Shown here in pieces: positions 7,460 to 15,684 of a DNA stretch of 22,646 bases. Under the pieces are notes generated by a model. That model did not search any database. It was not told the DNA's origin and saw nothing but the letters and a program-made list of their open reading frames with translations. Origin of the DNA: G013214665 sp964649815 (lineage in GTDB: Bacteria > Pseudomonadota > Alphaproteobacteria > Rhodobacterales > Rhodobacteraceae); assembly GCA_964649815.1 (NCBI GenBank), contig CAZYQC010000053.1, forward strand, positions 1 through 22,646, read 5' to 3'. Positions within the stretch are counted from its first letter, which is position 1. Each line of letters starts with the position of its first letter. The position numbers and the translations under genes are program-made.

Positions 7460-8257
7460 TCAGCTTTTAATCTGGATGTCCGAGAGCTGGTTGATCGACG
7501 ACACTAGTTTCAAAAGGTCGGCCTCATAGAAACCGGCAGCATTGATGCAATTCGTTTCGAGCATTTTGAGCCCATCGTCTGTGCGACAAATGTCGATCAC
7601 ATAGGCAGATGCATAATCCGGGTTTATCGTCACCAGTCTCTTCGCGAATTCCAAGGCGTCATTATCGATCTCATGCCGGTAAACGACGCGCGAGCCTTCT
7701 TTGTACAACGAGTGGGTGACAATCTCTCCTCCTACCACCCAAAGTCGCCATTCTTTGAGAATGCGAACAGGCTCAGTGAACATCAGTTCTGTATCATGAC
7801 GAAGTGAACCTTTGGGTATCTCGTGTTCTTCAAGGGCGAGAACCTTGTTGGCCAACTCAATGATTTCGCCAGCGGTTTTCACCTTTCCTGGCTCTTCTTT
7901 GCTGTCTTCTACCGGGCGTATGAACCAGTTTTTTCCATCGTGAGGAAGCTTTGCCGGAACGTCTCGCAGCTGCAAGAAAAGAGCGTCCGCGCCATTGAGT
8001 AGAAACGGTTGCCATGGCGCTTCGTGCACAAAGGGTCTTATCTTGAAGACCCCAGGTTTCAAGTCGTTCGCCTGAGCGTAGCGCCATAGTGTGTAAGACC
8101 CGAACATCACCACATCGTTCGGATTGTCGATGGTCGGAGCTGGTGTCAGCTCGCCGATAAAGGGGACGACCTTGTGCCAAGTGTACGGAATTGCCAACCG
8201 ATCAAGTGCATCGGCCATTTTCCGAATGTCCTCGAAATCTTGTAATATCCATTGCAT
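7460..8257 (-). CDS. ATP-grasp protein, DUF4343 / R2K-clade type
   Basis: The 265-residue protein resembles the ATP-grasp R2K clade (DUF4343), a group of ATP-dependent carboxylate-amine/thiol ligases known from phages and bacteria whose substrates are mostly undetermined. Visible features are an N-terminal Rossmann-like part with MFGSYTLWRYA, then FIRPVEDSKEEPGKV (about 115-129), the central strand pair EWRLWVVGGEIVTHSLY, and the metal-binding end VIDICRTDDGLKMLETNCIN followed by AAGFYEAD. These fit ATP and magnesium binding. Length is usual. It is transcribed away from the large operon with a 350-base shared upstream region, and nothing links it functionally to tryptophan breakdown. The ribosome site before ATG 8257 is poor. 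Confidence 0.75.
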   Translation of the reverse strand: MQWILQDFEDIRKMADALDRLAIPYTWHKVVPFIGELTPAPTIDNPNDVVMFGSYTLWRYAQANDLKPGVFKIRPFVHEAPWQPFLLNGADALFLQLRDVPAKLPHDGKNWFIRPVEDSKEEPGKVKTAGEIIELANKVLALEEHEIPKGSLRHDTELMFTEPVRILKEWRLWVVGGEIVTHSLYKEGSRVVYRHEIDNDALEFAKRLVTINPDYASAYVIDICRTDDGLKMLETNCINAAGFYEADLLKLVSSINQLSDIQIKS

Positions 8258-8607
8258 GTATCGGGCTCAAATGCGGCTACTAAACTCCAATCCTAGTTGA
8301 CATGATCCAGTCTCATGCTCAACAACCGACATTCGCGCGTTGCGCAGCATCGGTAGCTTTGAGCTCCCCGCAACCATCCGCCTCAGCCTTTACCACGGTC
8401 CGCATTGCGCCGTGCCTGCCAAAGTCAATTGCCTGAACACCCCAATGTCGGCTTGCTGTGCTGACTGCGGATTTGGTGGCAGGTTAGGATGCGATACGGC
8501 GCATAAACACCAAGCTTAAAAATTTCAAACTTGAAGCAAGTTGGTAAAGCGCGTAGCTTTGGTCGCGTGGGCGGCGGCTTTTTGCGTTGGCCCGGAGGGA
8601 GAATGCG
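8258..8607. promoter_or_regulatory. divergent promoter region of the catabolic operon and the ATP-grasp gene
   Basis: Non-coding by appearance. The half next to the operon becomes AT-rich (about 8505-8545) and carries overlapping inverted repeats (listed separately). A possible -35 TTGAAG (8531-8536) and weak -10 TAGCTT (8554-8559) with a 17-base spacing overlap the repeats; this pair is a guess. The operon's ribosome site is GGAGG at 8594-8598. Confidence 0.5.
8524..8542. promoter_or_regulatory. candidate MarR operator (overlapping inverted repeats)
   Basis: Two palindromes share bases: TTCAA-AC-TTGAA (8524-8535) and AACTTG-AAG-CAAGTT (8528-8542). Dyads of this size are typical targets of MarR-family dimers, and a MarR gene is the third gene of the operon that starts 66 bases downstream. 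Position and symmetry are seen; binding is inferred. Confidence 0.5.
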
Positions 8608-10899
8608 ATGCGGATTGCGTGTTTGGGCGGGGGGCCTGCGGGGCTTTATTTTGCGATTTCGATGAAGCTGCGTGACCCATCCACCGAGGTCACCGTCATT
8701 GAGCGCAACCGCTTTGACGACACCTTTGGCTGGGGCGTCGTTCTGTCAGACGAAACGCTCGAGAACCTGGCTGCAAATGACCCTGTAAGCGCCGAGGTTA
8801 TTGGCGAGAACTTTGCCTATTGGGATGACATCGCGCTGCATTACCGGGGTGAAACCCATGTCTCTTCGGGCCACGGGTTTTGCGGGATTGGGCGCAAAAA
8901 GCTCTTGCTGTTGCTGCAAGATCGCGCGCGCGATCTGGGGGTCGAGCTTCGCTTTGAAACAGAGGTGGGCAGTGCCGAGGATTACCGGGAAGACTATGAC
9001 GTTGTCGTGGCCAGTGACGGGCTGAATTCAAAAACGCGCGCACGCTATGCAGATACGTTCAAACCCGAGATCGACGAACGGCTTTGCCAATTCGTGTGGC
9101 TGGGAACGCATCAAAAGTTCGACGACGCCTTTACCTTTATTTTTGAAGAAACTGAGCACGGCTGGATTTGGGTGCACGCCTATCAGTTCGACGATGAGAC
9201 GGCGACCTTTATCGTGGAATGCGCGCAAGAGACGTTCGACAAATTTGGGTTCGGCGAGATGTCGCAACAGGAAACCATTGCGATCTGCGAACAGATCTTT
9301 GCCAAGTTTCTGGGCGGGCATTCCCTGATGACCAACGCCAATCACATTCGCGGGTCTGCCTGGATACGCTTTCCGCGGGTGTTGTGCGAAAACTGGCATC
9401 ACGAAAATGTGGTTCTTTTGGGCGATGCCTCTGCGACGGCGCATTTCTCGATCGGGTCCGGCACCAAACTGGCCTTCGAAAGTGCGATTGCCTTGGCCGA
9501 GTTGATCCACACGGAACCGGACCTCGACCAGGCCTTTGCGCGCTATCAAGAGGAGCGGCGGCTGGAAGTGCTGCGTTTGCAATCTGCGGCACGCAATTCG
9601 CTTGAATGGTTCGAACAGGTCGAACGGTATCTGAGCCTGGACCCGGTGCAGCTGAACTACGCGCTGCTGACCCGTTCGCAGCGGATCAGCCACGAGAACC
9701 TGCGGATGCGCGATCCGCGCTGGGTCGAAAGTGCTGAGCGCTGGTTTATGGATCAAGCGGGCATGGCGGCGGATGCGCCGGTGCGGGCGCCGATGTTCAC
9801 GCCGTTCAAGCTGCGCGATATGGAGCTGAAGAACCGGATCGTAGTCTCGCCTATGGCGCAATATATGGCCAAGGACGGATGTCCGAACGATTGGCACCTG
9901 ACGCATTACGGCGCGCGGGCCAAAGGGGGTGCGGGCCTTGTTTACACCGAGATGACCTGCGTGAGCGAAACCGGCCGGATCACTCCCGGCTGTCCGGGGC
10001 TATACGCGCCTGCGCACGAACGGGCGTGGGCGCGACTGACGGATTTTGTGCATGATTTCACCGATGCCAAGATCTGTTGCCAGATCGGTCATTCAGGGCG
10101 CAAGGGCTCCACCAACATCGGGTGGGAGGGCATGGACCAGCCGCTTGGCCAAGGCAATTGGGATATTGTCAGCGCCTCGCCGATCCCTTGGGCAGAGGGA
10201 AACGCCACCCCGCGCGAGATCACGCGACAAGACATGGACGACATCCGCGATCAATTCATAAGCGCGGCGCAAATGGCAGACCGCGCCGGGTTCGACATGA
10301 TCGAGCTTCATGCCGCGCATGGGTATTTGATTTCGTCCTTCATCTCGCCCGTATCGAACATGCGGACGGACGATTACGGCGGAAGCCTGGACAACCGCAT
10401 GCGCTATCCGCTGGAAGTGTTCGAGGCGATGCGGGCCGTTTGGCCGTCGCACAAGCCAATGTCAGTGCGGATTTCGGCAAATGACTGGGTTGGTGAGGAC
10501 GGCGTTACCCCGCAAGACGCGGTCGAGATCGCGCGTTTGTTCACCGCGGCAGGTGCGGACCTGATCGACGTCTCGGCCGGGCAAACGACCATTGATGCCA
10601 AGCCCGTCTATGGGCGCATGTTCCAGACCCCGTTTTCGGACCGCATTCGCAATGATGCGGGGATCAAGACGATGGCGGTCGGCAACATCTATGAGGCGGA
10701 TCATGCCAATTCGATCTTGATGGCCGGGCGGGCTGATCTGGTCGCTGTCGGACGGCCTCATCTGGCCGATCCCTATTGGACGCTTCGCGAAGGGGCAAAG
10801 ATTGGCGATCGCCATCAGACCTGGCCAAAACCGTATGAGGCCGGGCGCGACCAGATGTGGCGCCTGGCCGATCGCGAAGCAGAGGCGATCCGCGTATGA
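8608..10899 (+). CDS. 2-aminobenzoyl-CoA monooxygenase/reductase (fused)
   Basis: The 763-residue protein joins two flavin enzymes. Residues 1 to about 385 are an FAD aromatic-CoA hydroxylase: dinucleotide-binding GGGPAG (7-12), the DG motif in VASDGLNS (Asp137) and the second FAD motif LLGDASATAHFS (Gly272-Asp273). From about 392 an Old-Yellow-Enzyme (FMN) domain begins (FTPFKLRDMELKNR), with HAAHGYLISSFISP (about 568) and the NMRTDDYGGSLDNR signature. In the characterised family this fusion hydroxylates 2-aminobenzoyl-CoA at C5 and reduces the ring to a non-aromatic 2-amino-5-oxocyclohexene-carboxyl-CoA. The ATG at 8608 is chosen by the GGAGG site 9 bases upstream over an in-frame start at 8587. 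It is the first gene of the operon, and its stop overlaps the next start (ATGA). The salicylyl-CoA 5-hydroxylases are close relatives but normally lack the second domain. Confidence 0.93.
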   Translation: MRIACLGGGPAGLYFAISMKLRDPSTEVTVIERNRFDDTFGWGVVLSDETLENLAANDPVSAEVIGENFAYWDDIALHYRGETHVSSGHGFCGIGRKKLLLLLQDRARDLGVELRFETEVGSAEDYREDYDVVVASDGLNSKTRARYADTFKPEIDERLCQFVWLGTHQKFDDAFTFIFEETEHGWIWVHAYQFDDETATFIVECAQETFDKFGFGEMSQQETIAICEQIFAKFLGGHSLMTNANHIRGSAWIRFPRVLCENWHHENVVLLGDASATAHFSIGSGTKLAFESAIALAELIHTEPDLDQAFARYQEERRLEVLRLQSAARNSLEWFEQVERYLSLDPVQLNYALLTRSQRISHENLRMRDPRWVESAERWFMDQAGMAADAPVRAPMFTPFKLRDMELKNRIVVSPMAQYMAKDGCPNDWHLTHYGARAKGGAGLVYTEMTCVSETGRITPGCPGLYAPAHERAWARLTDFVHDFTDAKICCQIGHSGRKGSTNIGWEGMDQPLGQGNWDIVSASPIPWAEGNATPREITRQDMDDIRDQFISAAQMADRAGFDMIELHAAHGYLISSFISPVSNMRTDDYGGSLDNRMRYPLEVFEAMRAVWPSHKPMSVRISANDWVGEDGVTPQDAVEIARLFTAAGADLIDVSAGQTTIDAKPVYGRMFQTPFSDRIRNDAGIKTMAVGNIYEADHANSILMAGRADLVAVGRPHLADPYWTLREGAKIGDRHQTWPKPYEAGRDQMWRLADREAEAIRV

Positions 10900-11639
10900 C
10901 ACTTGATGACACGCATATTGTTGTGACCGGCGGCGGCACCGGTGTCGGGGCAGAGACGGCACGAACCTTGTCAGAGGCTGGGGCGCGCGTCACCATCATA
11001 GGGCGGTCCGAGGTGTCACTGAAAGAACAAGGCCTTCCCTATCAGCTGTGTGATGTGACAGATGCGGATGCTGTGCACGCGGCGTTTGATAAAGCGCGTG
11101 ATGCGCATGGGCCGATCCTGGGCGTGGTCGCGAATGCCGGGGCCGCAGACAGTGTGCCGTTTGCCAAAATGACGCCCGCGCAGATACAAGCAATGCTTTC
11201 GGTAAATTTGATCGGTGTTTCAAACGTGTGGCAAGCCGCGCTGCCGGACATGAAGGCCGTAGGCTGGGGTCGGATGATCGCGATTGCCTCCACGGCGGGT
11301 CTAAAGGGCTATCCCTACGTCACAGCCTATTGCGCGGCCAAGCACGGTGTTGTCGGCCTGACCCGGGCACTTGCCCTCGAACTTGCCAGCACAGGCATCA
11401 CGGTCAATGCAATTTGCCCCGGCTTCATCGAGACACCGATGCTAGAACGGTCAGTTGCCAATATCATCGAGAAAACGGGCAAAACCGAAGAGCAAGCACG
11501 CGCAGCGCTTAGCACTGGCAATCCGCAAAAGCGGTTCATTCAGACAGACGAGGTCGCGGGCACCGCGCTTTGGCTGTGCTCTGCGGCGGCGCGCTCGGTC
11601 AATGGACATGCTTTGAGCCTGTCGGGAGGTGAGATTTGA
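10896..11639 (+). CDS. SDR-family dehydrogenase (3-hydroxyacyl-CoA dehydrogenase-like)
   Basis: The 247-residue protein is a classical short-chain dehydrogenase. It shows the cofactor motif TGGGTGVG (residues 9-16), NAGA near residue 78, catalytic Ser in IAIASTAG, and YCAAK with catalytic Tyr and Lys, followed by PGFIETPM. No acidic residue selecting NAD was checked in detail, so NAD versus NADP is left open. The ATG overlaps the stop of the preceding gene (ATGA at 10896-10899), showing translational coupling. In this operon the likely role is oxidation of a hydroxyl group on the alicyclic CoA ester formed after ring reduction, in a beta-oxidation-like sequence; that step is inferred from context and from the known anthranilate-CoA gene cluster of Azoarcus evansii. 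Confidence 0.9.
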   Translation: MTLDDTHIVVTGGGTGVGAETARTLSEAGARVTIIGRSEVSLKEQGLPYQLCDVTDADAVHAAFDKARDAHGPILGVVANAGAADSVPFAKMTPAQIQAMLSVNLIGVSNVWQAALPDMKAVGWGRMIAIASTAGLKGYPYVTAYCAAKHGVVGLTRALALELASTGITVNAICPGFIETPMLERSVANIIEKTGKTEEQARAALSTGNPQKRFIQTDEVAGTALWLCSAAARSVNGHALSLSGGEI

Positions 11640-12118
11640 AACCGCAATCCAAGATGTCGCCAAAAGCGCTTTCGAAAGAACGGCTGCGCCTTTGGCTCAA
11701 GCTTTTGAAGGCCAGCCGGTCGATTGAAGACGAGGTGCGGCGGCGCCTCAGACGCGATCACGATTGGACCTTGCCACGATTTGACGTGATGTCGGCCCTG
11801 TCGCGTGCGCCTGATGGCCTCAAGATGGGCGAAATTTCCAGCATGCTTCGGGTGTCGGGGGGAAACATCACCGGCATCGTAGACAAGTTGACCGAAGAGG
11901 GTCTGGCCCTGCGCGTGGCCATTCCAGGGGATCGCCGCGCACAGCTGGTTCGATTGACAGCCAAAGGACACGAGCTGTTTGCGCACCATTCCAAAGAGCA
12001 CGAAGCCTGGATCGACGAGATCTTGGGCGGATTGGATGCCGATGACATTGGCGGGATGATCGCCCGTCTGGATCGGCTTGATGAGACCTTGCAGCGAAAG
12101 GAAGACGATGCGGACTGA
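11636..12118 (+). CDS. MarR-family transcriptional regulator (operon-internal)
   Basis: The 160-residue protein has the MarR winged helix between about 45 and 112: LPRFDVMSAL, the first DNA helix KMGEISSMLRV, recognition helix SGGNITGIVDKLTEEG (about 74-89) and the wing with GDRRAQLVRLT. N- and C-terminal helices for dimerisation are present. It starts at a TTG whose last bases form the SDR stop (TTGA, 11636-11639), with a strong GGGAGG site 6 bases upstream; an ATG at 11654 is the alternative. MarR proteins in CoA-dependent aromatic pathways usually repress their operon and release DNA on binding the aryl-CoA, so 2-aminobenzoyl-CoA is the likely signal here (inference). The candidate operator is at 8524-8542. 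Confidence 0.92.
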   Translation: MKPQSKMSPKALSKERLRLWLKLLKASRSIEDEVRRRLRRDHDWTLPRFDVMSALSRAPDGLKMGEISSMLRVSGGNITGIVDKLTEEGLALRVAIPGDRRAQLVRLTAKGHELFAHHSKEHEAWIDEILGGLDADDIGGMIARLDRLDETLQRKEDDAD

Positions 12119-12908
12119 TGTTAAGCACTTTTTGTGCGAGGTTGCAGACGGCGTGGCGACGATCTCGCTGGATCGGCCAGAGCGGAAGAACCCCCTGACC
12201 TTTGACAGCTACGCAGAGCTGCGGGATTGGTTCCGCGACCTGCATTACGACGACGACGTCAAAGCGGTGATTTTTGCGCCCAACGGGGGCAACTTTAGCT
12301 CGGGCGGGGATGTGCATGACATCATCGGACCGCTGACCAAGATGAGCATGAAAGAGCTGTTGGCCTTTACCCGCATGACCGGCGACCTGGTCAAAGCGAT
12401 GGTCAATTGCGGCAAGCCAATCATCGCGGCTGTCGACGGCATTTGCGCCGGTGCGGGGGCCATTATCTCGATGGCGTCGGACCTGCGGGTTGCAACACCG
12501 GAGGCCAAGACCGCCTTTTTGTTCAACCGCGTTGGCTTGGCGGGATGCGACATGGGCGCTTGCGCGATCCTGCCGCGCATCATTGGCCAAGGCCGGGCAG
12601 CCGAGCTTTTGTATCTCGGCCGCTCAATGAGCGCGCAGGAAGGCGCCGCTTGGGGGTACTATAGCCAGGTCGTGCCAGCCGAAGCGCTGCTGGACACCGC
12701 GCGCGGGTTGGCCCGGCGCATCGCCGACGGCCCGACCTGGGCGAACATGATGACCAAAACAATGCTGGCGCAGGAATGGTCGATGTCCATCGAGCAGGCC
12801 ATCGAAGCCGAAGCGCAGGCGCAAGCAATTTGCATGCAGGGGCAGGATTTCCATCGCGCGTATCACGCCTTTGTCGCAAAGGAGCGACCCGTGTTCGAGG
12901 GCGATTGA
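12108..12908 (+). CDS. crotonase-superfamily enzyme (enoyl-CoA hydratase/hydrolase-like)
   Basis: The 266-residue protein has the crotonase fold. The CoA-binding/oxyanion segments are FSSGGDV (63-69) and GICAGAGA (111-118), and the C-terminal helix is complete. By eye alignment with rat enoyl-CoA hydratase, the two catalytic glutamates are missing: Glu144 falls on Ile119 and Glu164 on Arg141. An acidic residue, Asp148 in the GCDMG segment, lies in the active-site loop instead, somewhat as in ring-cleaving or ring-closing crotonases. The enzyme may thus hydrolyse a C-C bond of an alicyclic CoA ester rather than hydrate a double bond; this is inference. The gene overlaps marR by 11 bases and starts at ATG 12108 after an AAGGA site. 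Confidence 0.88.
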   Translation: MRTDVKHFLCEVADGVATISLDRPERKNPLTFDSYAELRDWFRDLHYDDDVKAVIFAPNGGNFSSGGDVHDIIGPLTKMSMKELLAFTRMTGDLVKAMVNCGKPIIAAVDGICAGAGAIISMASDLRVATPEAKTAFLFNRVGLAGCDMGACAILPRIIGQGRAAELLYLGRSMSAQEGAAWGYYSQVVPAEALLDTARGLARRIADGPTWANMMTKTMLAQEWSMSIEQAIEAEAQAQAICMQGQDFHRAYHAFVAKERPVFEGD

Positions 12909-14062
12909 TGGCTGACCAGAGCTTTTTGACATGGCCGTTTTTCGAGGATCGTCACCGGAGCCTCGCCGCAGAGCTTGACGACTGGGCGACTGCGCATTTG
13001 GGCGCTGTGGATCACAGCGATATAGACGCCGGCTGTCGCCAGCTTGTGACCATGCTGGGCGACGCAGGCATCGCCGCCCATTCGGGTGCCGAAGACGGCG
13101 ATCTTGATGTCCGCACGTTATGCCTGATCCGAGAAACGTTGGCCCGCCACGATGGCTTGGCCGATTTTGCCTTTGCGATGCAGGGTCTGGGCACCGGCGC
13201 GCTATCGCTTTTTGGATCACCCGAGCAAAAGGCCGAATGGCTTCCGCTGACGCGCGCGGGCCAAGCGATTGCGGCCTTTGCATTGACGGAACCCGGCAGC
13301 GGTTCGGACGTGGCGGCCAATACGATGACCGCCACTTTGGACGGCAATCACTATGTGCTGAACGGGCACAAGACGTGGATTTCGAACGGAGGCATTGCCG
13401 ACGTCTACACGGTCTTTGCGCGCACGGGTGAGGCGCCCGGCGCCAAAGGCATGTCGGCCTTTGTAGTGCCAGCCGGGACCGACGGTTTCGACGTCGCAGA
13501 CCGGCTTGAGACCATCGCGCCGCATCCGTTGGCGACGCTCAGCTTTGACGAAGTGCGCGTACCCGCAACCGCCATGATTGGCGCCCCCGGGCAAGGCTTC
13601 AAAATCGCCATGTCGGTCCTGGACGTCTTTCGCTCGACCGTGGCGGCGGCGGCGCTTGGGTTCGCGCGGCGCGCCCTTGACGAAGCCTTGGCTCGCGTGA
13701 CAACGCGGCATGTGCAAGGCGCGCCATTGTTCGATCTGCAGATGGTTCAAGGTCATATCGCAGACATGGCTTTGGACGTCGATGCCGCGGCCCTGCTTGT
13801 CTATCGCGCAGCCTGGGCCAAAGACAGCGGCGCAGCGCGCGTCACCCGCGAAGCCGCGATGGCCAAGCTTTTTGCCACGGACCAAGCGCAACAGATCGTC
13901 GACAAGGCCGTCCAGCTGCATGGCGGCGAGGGTGTCAAATCCGGCGAGACTGTCGAGAAACTTTATCGCGAAATCAGGGCTTTGCGCATCTACGAAGGTG
14001 CCTCGGACGTTCAACGCGTCGTCATTGCGCGTCAGGCCCTTGCTGCATTCCAGGGGAGATGA
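12908..14062 (+). CDS. acyl-CoA dehydrogenase
   Basis: The 384-residue protein is a normal-length FAD acyl-CoA dehydrogenase. It shows the FAD/substrate signature AFALTEPGSGSDVAAN, the WISNGG segment, and the C-terminal signature with QLHGGEG and RIYEGASDVQ, in which the Glu of YEG is the expected catalytic base. Such an enzyme passes electrons to electron-transfer flavoprotein. It would introduce a double bond into a saturated CoA ester after ring reduction or opening in this pathway. The start ATG (12908) shares one base with the upstream stop (TGATG), so the two genes are coupled. In-frame codons further upstream lie inside the crotonase gene and are rejected. Confidence 0.92.
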   Translation: MADQSFLTWPFFEDRHRSLAAELDDWATAHLGAVDHSDIDAGCRQLVTMLGDAGIAAHSGAEDGDLDVRTLCLIRETLARHDGLADFAFAMQGLGTGALSLFGSPEQKAEWLPLTRAGQAIAAFALTEPGSGSDVAANTMTATLDGNHYVLNGHKTWISNGGIADVYTVFARTGEAPGAKGMSAFVVPAGTDGFDVADRLETIAPHPLATLSFDEVRVPATAMIGAPGQGFKIAMSVLDVFRSTVAAAALGFARRALDEALARVTTRHVQGAPLFDLQMVQGHIADMALDVDAAALLVYRAAWAKDSGAARVTREAAMAKLFATDQAQQIVDKAVQLHGGEGVKSGETVEKLYREIRALRIYEGASDVQRVVIARQALAAFQGR

Positions 14063-14064
14063 CG

Positions 14065-15684
14065 ATGCTTGGACCATCCGCGCATCCAGACAGGTTTACC
14101 CGCGACAGCCTGCCACCGCCGGACCTGTGGCCCGATCTTTTGTTGGATAGCTTCGCCTATCCCACCCACCTGAACGCGGCCCACGAGCTGACCGATGCGA
14201 TGGTCGAGAAAGGGTTTGGCGATCACACGGCATTGATCGGCAACGGGCGCAGGCGCACTTACAAAGAGCTGACGGATTGGACCAACCGGTTGGCGCATGC
14301 CTTGGTGAGTGATCTGGGTGTGAAACCGGGGAACCGCGTTCTTATCCGGTCTGCCAACAATCCTGCGATGGTGGCCTGCTGGCTGGCCGCGACCAAGGCG
14401 GGTGCGGTCGTTGTTAACACGATGCCGATGCTGCGGGCTGGCGAGCTGAGCAAATATGTCGAAAAAGCCGAAATCACGCATGCGCTATGCGATACGCGGC
14501 TGATGGACGAGATGACCGCCTGCGCCAAGAACAGCACACATTTGAAGACCGTTGTAGGTTTTGACGGCACCGCGAACCACGACGCAGAGCTTGACCGTTT
14601 GGCGCTGACCAAGCCTGTGCAATTCGACACAGTCCAAACGGCGCAGGATGACGTCGCCTTGATCGGCTTTACCTCTGGCTCGACCGGGAACCCCAAGGCG
14701 ACGCTGCATTTTCACAGGGATTTGCTGATCATCGCCGATGGCTACGCCAAAGAGGTCTTGAAGGTTCAGCCCGAGGATGTCTTTGTTGGCTCGCCCCCTT
14801 TGGCCTTTACCTTTGGTCTTGGCGGGTTGGCGGTCTTTCCGCTGCGGTTTGGGGCGACGGCCACGCTTTTGGAAAGCGCCACGCCGCCCAACATGATCGA
14901 GATCATCGAGACATATAAGGCGACCGTTTGCTTTACGGCGCCCACGGCCTATCGGGCAATGCTGCGCGCTATGGACGAAGGCGCGGATTTGTCGTCTCTG
15001 CGTGCTGCGGTCTCGGCCGGAGAGACCTTGCCCGGCCCTGTCTATGACGAATGGCAAGCCAAGACCGGCAAGCCGATGTTGGATGGCATCGGCGCGACCG
15101 AGATGCTGCATATCTTTATCACCAACAGATTTGAGGATCATAAACCCGCCTGCACGGGCAAACCGGTTGCAGGCTACCAAGCCAAGGTGATCGGCCCCGA
15201 CGGCGCCGAGCTGGCGCGCGGCGAGGTTGGCCGCTTGGCCATTCGCGGCCCAACAGGATGCCGCTATATGTTTGGCGAACGCCAATCTGAATACGTGCAA
15301 GACGGCTGGAACATCTCGGGCGATGCGTTCACACAGGACGAAGACGGGTATTTCCATTTTGCGGCCCGCAATGACGATATCATCGTCTCGTCTGGCTACA
15401 ACATCGCGGGTCCCGAGGTCGAAGCGGCCCTTCTTTCTCACGAGGCGGTTGCCGAATGCGCCGTCATCGGCGTGCCGGATGAAGACCGGGGCGCCATCGT
15501 CGAAGCGCACGTCGTTTTGGGCGCGGGAGAGGTCCCTTCGGACGCTTTGGCCAAGCTTTTGCAAAACCACGTCAAAGCGACGATCGCGCCCTTCAAATAC
15601 CCCCGCTCTGTCGTCTTTGCCAAAGACCTGCCCAAAACCGAGAGCGGCAAAATCCAGCGCTTCAAATTGCGGGCGTCGTCGTGA
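14065..15684 (+). CDS. 2-aminobenzoate-CoA ligase (benzoate-CoA ligase family)
   Basis: The 539-residue protein is an adenylate-forming CoA ligase that would activate anthranilate with ATP and CoA. It contains the P-loop-like FTSGSTGNPKATLHF, the core motif GIGATEMLHIF, the hinge region FAARNDDIIVSSGYNIAGPE and the late PKTESGKIQRFKLR with the adenylation lysine. The N-terminus (DLWPDLLLD, HLNAAHELTD) matches aminobenzoate-CoA ligases such as AbmG of Azoarcus evansii, from memory. The start at 14065 is chosen because GGGGAG (14053-14058) then lies 6 bases upstream; an ATG at 14059 overlapping the previous stop has no room for that site. The operon context fits anthranilate better than benzoate or salicylate, but specificity is not proven by sequence. 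Confidence 0.9.
   Translation: MLGPSAHPDRFTRDSLPPPDLWPDLLLDSFAYPTHLNAAHELTDAMVEKGFGDHTALIGNGRRRTYKELTDWTNRLAHALVSDLGVKPGNRVLIRSANNPAMVACWLAATKAGAVVVNTMPMLRAGELSKYVEKAEITHALCDTRLMDEMTACAKNSTHLKTVVGFDGTANHDAELDRLALTKPVQFDTVQTAQDDVALIGFTSGSTGNPKATLHFHRDLLIIADGYAKEVLKVQPEDVFVGSPPLAFTFGLGGLAVFPLRFGATATLLESATPPNMIEIIETYKATVCFTAPTAYRAMLRAMDEGADLSSLRAAVSAGETLPGPVYDEWQAKTGKPMLDGIGATEMLHIFITNRFEDHKPACTGKPVAGYQAKVIGPDGAELARGEVGRLAIRGPTGCRYMFGERQSEYVQDGWNISGDAFTQDEDGYFHFAARNDDIIVSSGYNIAGPEVEAALLSHEAVAECAVIGVPDEDRGAIVEAHVVLGAGEVPSDALAKLLQNHVKATIAPFKYPRSVVFAKDLPKTESGKIQRFKLRASS

Noticed and set aside
14485..15570. Long minus-strand open frame (361 codons) opposite the CoA ligase
   Set aside because: It lies fully antisense to a gene with clear family motifs, is Arg/Gly/Asp-rich without domain motifs, and is the usual mirror frame of GC-rich coding DNA. 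The same applies to 16457-17659 and 9028-9906.
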